Shown: one piece after another, positions 44,329-52,110 of the stretch | How the letters are laid out: every line of letters begins with the position of its first letter | How positions within the stretch are numbered: the first letter of the stretch is position 1 | Source of the DNA: Bradyrhizobium liaoningense | Lineage (GTDB): Bacteria; Pseudomonadota; Alphaproteobacteria; Rhizobiales; Xanthobacteraceae | Assembly: GCF_018130955.1 (NCBI RefSeq) | Contig: NZ_JAFCJM010000011.1 | Location: 124,001-188,000 of the forward strand | Reading direction: 5' to 3' | Length of the DNA stretch: 64,000 bases | Program-made: the position numbers and the translations under genes | The notes under the pieces: model-generated | The model's database searches: none | Told to the model about the DNA's origin: nothing | The model's input: only the letters and a program-made list of their open reading frames with translations

Positions 44329-46164
44329 TTGCGCGTCCTTGGGATTTCCGCGTTCTACCACGACAGTGCCGCCGCCCTCGTCGACGACGGCGAGATCGTC
44401 GCGGCCGCCCAGGAGGAGCGGTTCACGCGCAAAAAATATGATGCGCGCTATCCGCGCAACGCGATCGCCTATTGCCTGGAACAGGCCGGCATCGGCCTCG
44501 ATAAGGTCGATCGCGTCGCCTTCTACGACAAGCCGTTCCTCAAATTCGAGCGTCTGCTCGAAACCTATGTCAGCTTCGCGCCGCGGGGCTTTGCCTCGTT
44601 CCGCATGGCTCTGCCGCTGTGGCTGCGCGAGAAGCTGTTCCAGAAGCCATTGCTGGTCGGCGAGCTCAAGCGGGAGGAGCCCGGCTTCGACTGGGAGAAC
44701 CGGCTGCTGTTTTCCGAACACCACCTCAGCCATGCCGCCTCGGCCTTCTACCCGTCGCCCTTTGCGCGGGCGGCCGTGCTGACGCTGGACGGGGTCGGGG
44801 AGTGGGCCACGACCGCGGTGGCGATCGGGGATGGGCGGCAGCTTGCCATCCACAAGGAAATTCACTTCCCCCACAGCCTCGGGCTGCTCTATTCCGCCTT
44901 CACCTATCACACCGGCTTCCGTGTCAATTCCGGCGAGTACAAGCTGATGGGGCTGGCGCCCTACGGCACCCCGCGCTTCGTGCAGGTGATCCGCGACCAT
45001 CTGATCGATCTCAAGCCTGACGGCTCGTTCCGGCTCAATCTCGACTATTTCGACTATTGCACGGGTCTCACCATGACCAATGCGCGGTTCGATGCGCTGT
45101 TCGGCGGCAAGCCGCGGCAGCCGCACGAGCTGCTCGAGCAGCGGCATATGGACATGGCGGCGTCGGTCCAGGCGGTGCTGGAGGAGGCGGTCCTGCGCCT
45201 CACCGCGGATGTCGCGCGCGAGACGGAGTGCCGCAATCTCTGCCTCGCCGGCGGCGTCGCGCTCAACTGCGTCGCCAACGGCAAGGTGCTGCGCGAGGGG
45301 CGGTTCGACAATATCTGGATCCAGCCGGCGGCGGGCGATGCCGGCGGCGCACTCGGCGCGGCGCTCGCAGCCTTTCATCTTCAGGGCGGCGGCGAGCGTA
45401 CCGTGCAAGGACCGCTCGATGCGATGAAGGGCGGCTATCTCGGTCCGTCCTTCGACCAGGACGAGATCGAGCGCAGGCTGACGGCCGCCGGCGCGCGCTT
45501 CACCTCGCTCGATCAGGAGGCGATGCTGGAGACCGTGGCCGGAGCCCTTGCCGACGGCCAGGCCGTCGGCTGGTTCCAGGGACGCATGGAGTTCGGGCCG
45601 CGCGCGCTCGGCAACCGCTCGATCCTCGCCGATCCGCGCAATCCGGCGACCCAGAAGACCCTCAATCTCAAGGTCAAGTATCGTGAAAGCTTTCGCCCCT
45701 TCGCGCCGTCGGTGCTGCGCGAGCATGCGCCGCGATGGTTCGATCTCGCCGTCGACAGCCCCTATATGCTGCTCGTCACCACCGTTGCCGAGCAGCATCG
45801 CAAGACGATGACGACCGAAGAGCAGGCGCTGTTCGGGATCGACAAGCTGAACGTGGTGCGTTCGACGGTTCCGGCAATCACGCATGTCGACTATTCGGCG
45901 CGAGTCCAGACTGTTCATCGCGAGACCAATCCGCTCTACCATGCGCTGGTGAGCCGGTTTCACGCGCTGACCGGCTGCCCGATCCTGGTGAACACGAGCT
46001 TCAACATCCGCAGCGAGCCGGTCGTCTGCACGCCGGAAGACGCGTTCCGTTGCTTCATGGGCTGCGAGATCGACATGCTTGTCGTTGGCAATGCCGTGCT
46101 TCGCAAGCAGGATCAGGATCCGGCGCTGCGTGTGGACTACCGGGATTCGTTCGAGCAGGATTGA
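44329..46164 (+). CDS. NodU/CmcH/SxtI-type O-carbamoyltransferase
   Basis: 611 residues from a TTG at 44329 (translating MRVLGISAFYHDSAAALVDD), which fits the conserved N terminus. The TsaD/Kae1-like domain has HDSAA and EHHLSHAASAFYPSP, and VLTLDGVGEW binds ATP; the C-terminal YrdC-related domain includes WFQGRMEFGPRALGNRSIL and FRPFAPSVL. Family members move carbamoyl from carbamoyl phosphate to a hydroxyl via carbamoyl-AMP. The acceptor here is unknown. It follows SxtJ and DUF5989 by 15 bases and there are no nod genes nearby. Confidence 0.9.
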   Translation: MRVLGISAFYHDSAAALVDDGEIVAAAQEERFTRKKYDARYPRNAIAYCLEQAGIGLDKVDRVAFYDKPFLKFERLLETYVSFAPRGFASFRMALPLWLREKLFQKPLLVGELKREEPGFDWENRLLFSEHHLSHAASAFYPSPFARAAVLTLDGVGEWATTAVAIGDGRQLAIHKEIHFPHSLGLLYSAFTYHTGFRVNSGEYKLMGLAPYGTPRFVQVIRDHLIDLKPDGSFRLNLDYFDYCTGLTMTNARFDALFGGKPRQPHELLEQRHMDMAASVQAVLEEAVLRLTADVARETECRNLCLAGGVALNCVANGKVLREGRFDNIWIQPAAGDAGGALGAALAAFHLQGGGERTVQGPLDAMKGGYLGPSFDQDEIERRLTAAGARFTSLDQEAMLETVAGALADGQAVGWFQGRMEFGPRALGNRSILADPRNPATQKTLNLKVKYRESFRPFAPSVLREHAPRWFDLAVDSPYMLLVTTVAEQHRKTMTTEEQALFGIDKLNVVRSTVPAITHVDYSARVQTVHRETNPLYHALVSRFHALTGCPILVNTSFNIRSEPVVCTPEDAFRCFMGCEIDMLVVGNAVLRKQDQDPALRVDYRDSFEQD

Positions 46165-46503
46165 CGAAGAGCGATGACGCAACGGGGGTTCGAGGCATTG
46201 CCGGCGAGCTCTCTGCGCGCAACGCCGCCGCCGATGACAAGCGCAGTCTTCATGACCGGGAAACCTTGTGCGAGTCTGATCGCTGTTTGTTCATCCTATG
46301 CCGACGGGACGGCGGGCCGTCAATACGGGCTGCCGGGCATGCCGGGGATGTCAAGTAACCAATTCACAAGGCGGAAGAAATTGAGGAGGGGGAGCGCCGT
46401 TTCCTTCGCCCGGGTTTGCGCTATGATGCTGTTGCCCGCAAGCAAAGCCGCGAGCCCCCTCCGGGCGGCGGGACTGCGGCTCTCCCATTCGAGTGGACAG
46501 GTC
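46165..46503. other. interval before response regulator
   Basis: 339 bases with an open frame in phase with the downstream regulator, but its composition (many Ser/Ala/Arg, no domain) does not look coding. TATGAT near 46421 could be a -10 element. No terminator hairpin was recognised for the carbamoyltransferase gene. Confidence 0.35.
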
Positions 46504-47229
46504 TTGTCGTTACTCTCAAACATCGCGCCGACGCGCCGTCAGCAGTTGATGGTGCTGGAAGATGATCCGGTCACCGGCCAGATGATCGCGGCCTATTTTT
46601 CCGAGCATGAATTCGACGTCACGATCGTCGATAGCTGCAAACGTTGCCGCGAGCTCTTGCGCGACCAGGCGCCCGATCTGCTGTTCGTCGACATCCAACT
46701 GCCCGACGGCGACGGCATCGAGCTGGCGCAGGAGATCCGCGCCGGAAGCCAGGTCGGCATCATCTTCGTGACGCGCCGAAACTCGGACGCGGACCGCATT
46801 CGCGGACTGGAAGCCGCCGGTGACCACTACGTCACAAAGCCGATCAACCTGCGCGATCTGCTGGCGCGGTCGCGATCGCTGTTACGCCGGCGCACATCCG
46901 ACGGCCCGGTGCCCGCCGCCGCTTCGACCATCCGCTTTCGCGACTGGACCATCGATCTCGTGCGCCGCGAGCTGACCGCACCGGAGGACGTGCAGATCAA
47001 TCTGACGCGCGGAGAGTTCGATCTTCTGGGCGCGCTGGTCGATGCACGCGGGCGGGCGTTGAGCCGCGAATATCTGATCGAGGTCATCAGCAACCGGCAC
47101 GCGGAAGTGGACATCCGCACGGTCGATGCGCTCGTGGCGCGGCTGCGCCGCAAGCTGGTCAGCCGCAGCGGGCGTCCGGTGATCGCGACGGTGACCGGCG
47201 TCGGCTACAAGCTCGTGCTGGATGAGTGA
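46504..47229 (+). CDS. OmpR/TorR-like response regulator
   Basis: 241 residues if started at the TTG at 46504, which has GGACAGG before it; starts farther upstream (46174, 46423) are possible but add no recognisable domain. The receiver domain (MVLEDDPVTGQMI...) has phospho-acceptor Asp63 in LLFVDIQLPDGDG and the conserved Lys in YVTKPIN; the C-terminal winged helix has VDIRTVDALVARLRRKL and TVTGVGYKLV. It converges with the hybrid kinase at 47341 and is its likely partner. Confidence 0.88.
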   Translation: MSLLSNIAPTRRQQLMVLEDDPVTGQMIAAYFSEHEFDVTIVDSCKRCRELLRDQAPDLLFVDIQLPDGDGIELAQEIRAGSQVGIIFVTRRNSDADRIRGLEAAGDHYVTKPINLRDLLARSRSLLRRRTSDGPVPAAASTIRFRDWTIDLVRRELTAPEDVQINLTRGEFDLLGALVDARGRALSREYLIEVISNRHAEVDIRTVDALVARLRRKLVSRSGRPVIATVTGVGYKLVLDE

Positions 47230-47240
47230 GCGGGGCCATA

Positions 47241-47344
47241 GCGTTTTCAAGCGAAGTGGATACCGGTTCGCGTCAGGAAAACGCGTCAGAACAAGAATCT
47301 AGAGCCCCGTTTCCGCTTCCATCGGAACGGAAAAAGGGCTCTAG
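47241..47344. repeat. double palindromic repeat element / bidirectional terminator
   Basis: GCGTTTTC (47241-47248) pairs with GAAAACGC (47277-47284), and CTAGAGCCC (47299-47307) pairs with GGGCTCTAG (47336-47344), with an inner TTCCG/CGGAA stem. I recall near-identical elements scattered through Rhizobiales genomes. It lies between convergent genes, includes the TAG stop of the kinase, and may serve as a terminator for both. Confidence 0.7.
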
Positions 47345-50016
47345 GACGGCTGGAGCAATCGGCCGAGCGCTCGCAACGAAGCCTCGAGCAGCGTCGCCAC
47401 TTCACTTGCGGCCGCCTGGCACTCGGCAGCCGGCACCGACGTAACGGACAGCTCCAACTCGCTGCAACGCTCGGACAGGCGAACCAGACCAAGCGCGCTG
47501 GCGGCGCTACCGAGCTGATGCATGGACCGCGCGAGCCGTCCGCGGTCGCCGGCCTCGGTGGCCTTCGTGATCTCGCCGATGAGCGTTTCGCCGGTGCGCT
47601 CCAGCAGGCCGTGCAGCTTTGCGATCTGTGCGGCTCCCAGCAGCTCCGTCTGGTCGCGGAGATAGTTTTGGTCGATCAGCGCGCCTGCGGCCGGCCGCGC
47701 CGTCACCGACGCCTCGTCGCGGTCGCTGTCGATCGCGTCGCGCAACGTGTTGAGCAGCAGGGGCTTGCCGAGGATCTTGTTGATCCCGGCGCCCGCGAGA
47801 CGTTCGCGCGCGCCCTTTGAGACGTCGGCGGTCAGCGCGATGATCCGCGGCGCGGGTTGCAAGTTGAGCTTCCGGATCTCGGTTGCCGCCGCCACGCCGT
47901 CCATGTCGGGCATGTGCAGATCCATCAGGATGATGTCGAACGGCTCGCTGGCGGCAAGCGCGACGGCAGAGGAGCCGTTGCGCGCAACCGTCGGGCGATG
48001 GCCGAGCCGTCGCAGCATGGCCTCGCCGATCTCGCAGTTGACGGGATCGTCGTCGACCAGCAGCACGCGGAAGGAGCGGGACGGGTCGCGCGCAACGCGC
48101 GCGGCGGCCCCGTGCTGGGCCGGCTCGAGCGGCACCGCGAGATGGAAGGTGCTGCCCGAGCCGGGTGCGCTCTCCACCGTCAACTCGCCGCCCATCAGGC
48201 GGGTGAGGCGGCGCGCGATCGCAAGACCAAGGCCGGTGCCACCGAAGCGCCGGGCGATGCTGTCGTCCGCCTGCACGAAATCCTCAAAGATGCGCTCGTG
48301 CATGTCGGGTGCGATCCCGATTCCGGTATCGGCGACGGTGAAGCGGAGCAGGAGTGCGCCGTCATGCGGTACGACGGAGGCCGTCAGGTCGATGGTGCCC
48401 TTCGGGGTGAACTTTACGGCGTTGCCGATGAGGTTGAGCAGCACGCGGTTGAGCCGCACCGGATCGCCATGCACGTAGGCGTCCACGCCCGCATCGCACG
48501 ACAGGTTGAACGCGAGCCCCTTGGCTTGCGCCTGCGGGCGCATCAGCTCGGCGGCGGCTTCGACCAGCTGATAGAGGCGGAAATCGCGTTGTTCCAGCGC
48601 CTCGGTGCTCGCTTCGAGGCGGGCATATTCCAGGATCGCATCGACCAGCGCGATCAGCGTTTCGCCCGACGTTGCCGCGGTCGCCAGCGAGCGCCGCTGC
48701 GTCTCCGAGAGGCTGCCGTCGTCGAGCAGCTGCAGCACGCCGACGACACCGTTCAGCGGTGTGCGCAGCTCGTGGCTGACGACGGCGAGGAAGCGTGATT
48801 TGGTTTCGTTGGCGTGCACGGCGGCGCGGCGCGCGCGCTCGGCCGCGCTGTGCTCCGCGAGCGCCTGGTCGCGGGCCTTTTCGAGCTCGGCGGTCCGCTC
48901 AGTCACCTTGCGTTCGAGCGTCGCGTAGGACTCGCGCAGATGCGCGGCCATCCGGTTGAACTGGTCACCGAGCGCTTCCAGCTCGTCATTGGTCTTGATC
49001 GCGAGCCGCTGCTCGAGATCGCCGCTGCCGATCCGCCGTGCGCCTTGCGTCAGCATCCGGATCGGAACGATCATGCGACGGCTGAGCAGAAGCGCGGCGA
49101 GCACCGCAAAACCCAGCAGCACGACGAGGAGGAACGCCGAACGTCCGATCGAGGCGTAGATCGGTGCATAGGCCTCGCTGAGCGGCAGCTCGACGAACAC
49201 CAGCCAGCCGAGCGGGGCGACGGTTGCGTAGGTCGACAGCACCTGCTGACGCGACAGATCCTCCTTCACCAGCCCGCCCGCGGGCGGAGCGATGCCGGCG
49301 AGTGCGCTCTTGACGTCCGGATCGGCGGTGAGGTCGGTCTGACGCAACGCCGGCCACAGATCCGGATGCGCGATCAGTTGCCCCTTGCGGTCGACCACAT
49401 GGGCCTTGCCGGTGTTACCGACCTTGATCCGGGCGACGAGGTCCCAGATGAAGCGCAAATTGACCTCGGCGACCACCACGTCGGGTTCGTTTCCGATGCC
49501 GCTGACGGCGAGCGTCATGAACGGCTCGGTCTCGCCGAAGAAATACACCGGTCCGTAATAGACCCCGCTCGCCCGTGCGGCGCCGAACGCCGGCGAAGCC
49601 GATAGATCCTCATTGCTGCCGATCCTGTCCGCGACGCGGCGCGACACGCGCACCTGCTCGCGGCCGCGTGAATCGAGCTGAGCGATTTCGGCGATGGCCG
49701 GGGACAGGCGCAAGAGGCGGATCGCGTTCAGGCGAATGTCTTCACGCGCCGACAGGTCCGGGGGCAGGCGCGACATCCATCTGAGCTGGCTCTCGATCTG
49801 ACTGATGAACTGTCCGATCTGGATGGCGGCGGAGGACGCCTGCTCGCGCTGGATGGCGGCCAGAAGCTGCTTCTGCTCCCGGTACGAGAACCAGACGTCG
49901 AGCGTGGTGTTGACAGCGAGCGCGGCGAAGGCGAGTGCTACGAAGGAGTAGAGATATTTCCGGAACAGCCGGCTGGGAGGCGGGGTCGCACGTCCCTCGT
50001 CGTTCGTCTCGTTCAC
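47341..50016 (-). CDS. hybrid sensor histidine kinase, TorS-like
   Basis: 891 residues in this order: membrane helix ~18-42, periplasmic sensor domain ~45-285 (dCache-like), helix ~292-314, HAMP ~312-365, coiled coil, HisKA with His415 in SHELRTPLNG, HATPase (NLIGNAVKFTPKG, VADTGIGIAP, GGTGLGLAI), receiver domain with Asp699 in IILMDLHMP, and HPt with His833 in SMHQLGSAAS. This is a complete four-step phosphorelay kinase. Its start overlaps the stop of the periplasmic binding protein gene (ATGA) and it converges with the response regulator. Confidence 0.93.
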   Translation of the reverse strand: MNETNDEGRATPPPSRLFRKYLYSFVALAFAALAVNTTLDVWFSYREQKQLLAAIQREQASSAAIQIGQFISQIESQLRWMSRLPPDLSAREDIRLNAIRLLRLSPAIAEIAQLDSRGREQVRVSRRVADRIGSNEDLSASPAFGAARASGVYYGPVYFFGETEPFMTLAVSGIGNEPDVVVAEVNLRFIWDLVARIKVGNTGKAHVVDRKGQLIAHPDLWPALRQTDLTADPDVKSALAGIAPPAGGLVKEDLSRQQVLSTYATVAPLGWLVFVELPLSEAYAPIYASIGRSAFLLVVLLGFAVLAALLLSRRMIVPIRMLTQGARRIGSGDLEQRLAIKTNDELEALGDQFNRMAAHLRESYATLERKVTERTAELEKARDQALAEHSAAERARRAAVHANETKSRFLAVVSHELRTPLNGVVGVLQLLDDGSLSETQRRSLATAATSGETLIALVDAILEYARLEASTEALEQRDFRLYQLVEAAAELMRPQAQAKGLAFNLSCDAGVDAYVHGDPVRLNRVLLNLIGNAVKFTPKGTIDLTASVVPHDGALLLRFTVADTGIGIAPDMHERIFEDFVQADDSIARRFGGTGLGLAIARRLTRLMGGELTVESAPGSGSTFHLAVPLEPAQHGAAARVARDPSRSFRVLLVDDDPVNCEIGEAMLRRLGHRPTVARNGSSAVALAASEPFDIILMDLHMPDMDGVAAATEIRKLNLQPAPRIIALTADVSKGARERLAGAGINKILGKPLLLNTLRDAIDSDRDEASVTARPAAGALIDQNYLRDQTELLGAAQIAKLHGLLERTGETLIGEITKATEAGDRGRLARSMHQLGSAASALGLVRLSERCSELELSVTSVPAAECQAAASEVATLLEASLRALGRLLQPS

Positions 50017-51086
50017 TCGCGGATCTCGTCGGCGCGCGCGAGCAGGCTGGCGGGCAGCTTCAACCCGAGCGTTTCAGCAACCTTGCGATTGATCAACAGC
50101 TCGTATTTTCGCGGCGACTGCACCGGCAGATCGCCCGCCTTGGTGCCGCGCAGGATGAGGTCGATGTAGTCGGCCGAGCGGATCTCGAGCGAGGCGCCGT
50201 AACTCATCAACCCGCCGGCGTCGATGAAGTAGTGGAAGGGATAGATCATCGGCACGCGATATTTCGCCGCCGCGTCGACGATGGCCAGGCGGTTGATCAC
50301 GAGGAAGGGGTCGACCAGCGCGATCATTCCGGCGGCCGGCGCGCCAGCATAGGCGCGTATGGCCTCGTCGATCGCACTGGGCTCGGTGATCGGCACGGGC
50401 GTGGCCGTCACGCCCGTCGCCGCAGCTTCGCTCTGGATCGAGTCGAGATAGAAGCGGCCCGCGCGCGGCGTGGATTTTGGATTGAACAGCACGCCGACGC
50501 GCTCGATCTGCGGCGCTGCCTCGCGCAGCAGCTCCAGCCATTTGCCGCCCATCTCGGGTGTGCTGCTGGTAAAACCCGTGACATTGCCGCCGGGACGCGT
50601 CAGGCTTTCGACGAAACCGTTGCCGACGGGGTCGTTGGCGGTCGCGAATATGATCGGGATTGTCTTGGTCGCGGCCATCATGGCGGCGGTTTCGACCGTC
50701 GAAGAGGTCAGGATCACGTCGGGATTGAGTTCGAGCAATTCCTTGACCGCGGTCGCCCTGTTCTCCGGTCCGCCGAAGCTCGACCGGATCTCGTAGCGGA
50801 TATTGACCCCTTCGACCCAGCCACGCTCGTACATGCCCTGGATGAGTGCACTCGTCCGCGAATTTGCGATCTCCGGCGCCCTGCGCGTCAGTGTGTCCGA
50901 CAGGGGTAGCCCCACCAGCGACGCGACGATTCGCACCCGCTCGGATGCGCCGAGCATGGACCATCCCGCGGCGGACGCTCCAGCGAGGCGGATGAAAGCG
51001 CGGCGGTCGATCGTCATTGAGGTGGATTTGCGAGCAAATGGCTCGGTCATGAACGTGAGGGCGCGGTGATTTCTCATCGCGTGCAT
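50013..51086 (-). CDS. ABC_sub_bind-type periplasmic binding protein coupled to the kinase
   Basis: 357 residues if started at 51086; starts at 51077, 51050 and 51017 are also open and none has a good ribosome site. TIDRRAFIRLAGASAAGWSMLG resembles a Tat-style signal with DRRAF. The rest is a type I periplasmic binding fold (VRIVASLVGLPLSDTLTR, PIIFATANDPVGNGFV, GVLFNPKSTP). No permease or ATPase gene is adjacent, and the gene overlaps the kinase gene by 4 bases, so it is probably the ligand sensor for the kinase, as TorT is for TorS. Confidence 0.82.
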   Translation of the reverse strand: MHAMRNHRALTFMTEPFARKSTSMTIDRRAFIRLAGASAAGWSMLGASERVRIVASLVGLPLSDTLTRRAPEIANSRTSALIQGMYERGWVEGVNIRYEIRSSFGGPENRATAVKELLELNPDVILTSSTVETAAMMAATKTIPIIFATANDPVGNGFVESLTRPGGNVTGFTSSTPEMGGKWLELLREAAPQIERVGVLFNPKSTPRAGRFYLDSIQSEAAATGVTATPVPITEPSAIDEAIRAYAGAPAAGMIALVDPFLVINRLAIVDAAAKYRVPMIYPFHYFIDAGGLMSYGASLEIRSADYIDLILRGTKAGDLPVQSPRKYELLINRKVAETLGLKLPASLLARADEIRE

Positions 51087-51350
51087 AGCCCGAAAGCCCA
51101 GCGATCACAATTGATGAAAATAGGCACTTGTGAACGCGCATTCGCAGCTTTGAGCAGCCGAATACCGTATCGCTGTGTTGCTGCTTCGTTGCTGAAGACT
51201 CGCCGCGCCCGAGCCGGATCTCCAGTCGGCGTAGCCTTTTGTGGCGTCGCAGCATTTGTGCGTGGTCCCAACGGCAGTTCCGGGAGACCGACGGTTTCTT
51301 GATTTTCGCTTTTTCGGGCTTCGGTCGACGTCGTTTTTTGAAGGTTAGAG

Positions 51351-52094
51351 ATGCGCAGAATTTCGTCTTTCCTGGTGCTCAGCGGATTCCTTTCGTGCCT
51401 TGCGGCTGCTCCGGCCGTCGCGCAGGGCGCAACGACTCCGGCCCCCGCGAAACAGAAGGCGGCCCCGGCGCCGAAGGCGGTCGCCGCCGGCACCAGCGCC
51501 GGCGCGAGCTCCGCGCCGCCCGCGGCCGAGACGCCGAGCGGCGAGGGCAAGGCGATCGACGGTTTCCGCTCTGCAAAATTCGGAATGAGCGAAGCCGATG
51601 TCCGCGCCGCGATAACCAAGGACTTTGCCGCGAAGCCTGAGGCGATCAAGACCCAGGACAATCCCGCCGAGCTGACGCACAGCGTGCTGCTTCCGGTGCC
51701 GGAGTTGCTGCCCAACGGCGGCACCGCCGAGCTGTCCTACGTGTTCGGCTACAAATCGAAGTCGCTGATCCAGGTCGGCGCGGTCTGGTCGAAGGCGACG
51801 GATTCGGCGATGACGCCGGAAAAGCTGTTCTCCAATGCCAACATCCTGCGCGCCCACTTCCTCAACGAAGGTTTCAAGGCCGACTCCATCGCCGTCAACA
51901 TGCCCGTCAACGGGGGCATCGTGATGTTCCGCGGCAGCGACGCCAAGGACCGCTCGGTGATCCTCCTGCTCCAGGGGACCTTCGAGACCAAGGAGAACAA
52001 TCAGCGCGTGCTCACGCCGACGGGACTGTTGCTGTTCTACGTCGCCGACGCCAAGAGCCCGGACATCTTCAAGCTTCCGCCCGGTCAATTCTGA
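51351..52094 (+). CDS. small exported protein of unknown function upstream of adhesin
   Basis: 247 residues: signal peptide (~1-25, AAPAVAQ), an Ala/Pro/Lys-rich low-complexity linker (~26-65), then a compact domain ~66-247 beginning IDGFRSAKFGMSEADVRAAI and ending IFKLPPGQF. A short motif GFRSAKFGM...AI is common in periplasmic proteins with unknown roles. The stop lies 16 bases before the adhesin gene, so the two are probably co-transcribed; a helper role in adhesin export or assembly is a guess. Confidence 0.75.
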   Translation: MRRISSFLVLSGFLSCLAAAPAVAQGATTPAPAKQKAAPAPKAVAAGTSAGASSAPPAAETPSGEGKAIDGFRSAKFGMSEADVRAAITKDFAAKPEAIKTQDNPAELTHSVLLPVPELLPNGGTAELSYVFGYKSKSLIQVGAVWSKATDSAMTPEKLFSNANILRAHFLNEGFKADSIAVNMPVNGGIVMFRGSDAKDRSVILLLQGTFETKENNQRVLTPTGLLLFYVADAKSPDIFKLPPGQF

Positions 52095-52110
52095 CGACGA
52101 GGCTTTTGGA

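Noticed and set aside
46174..46503. N-terminal extension of the response regulator or a separate small gene
   Set aside because: Open in frame but without domain, signal or convincing ribosome site; residue composition looks non-coding.
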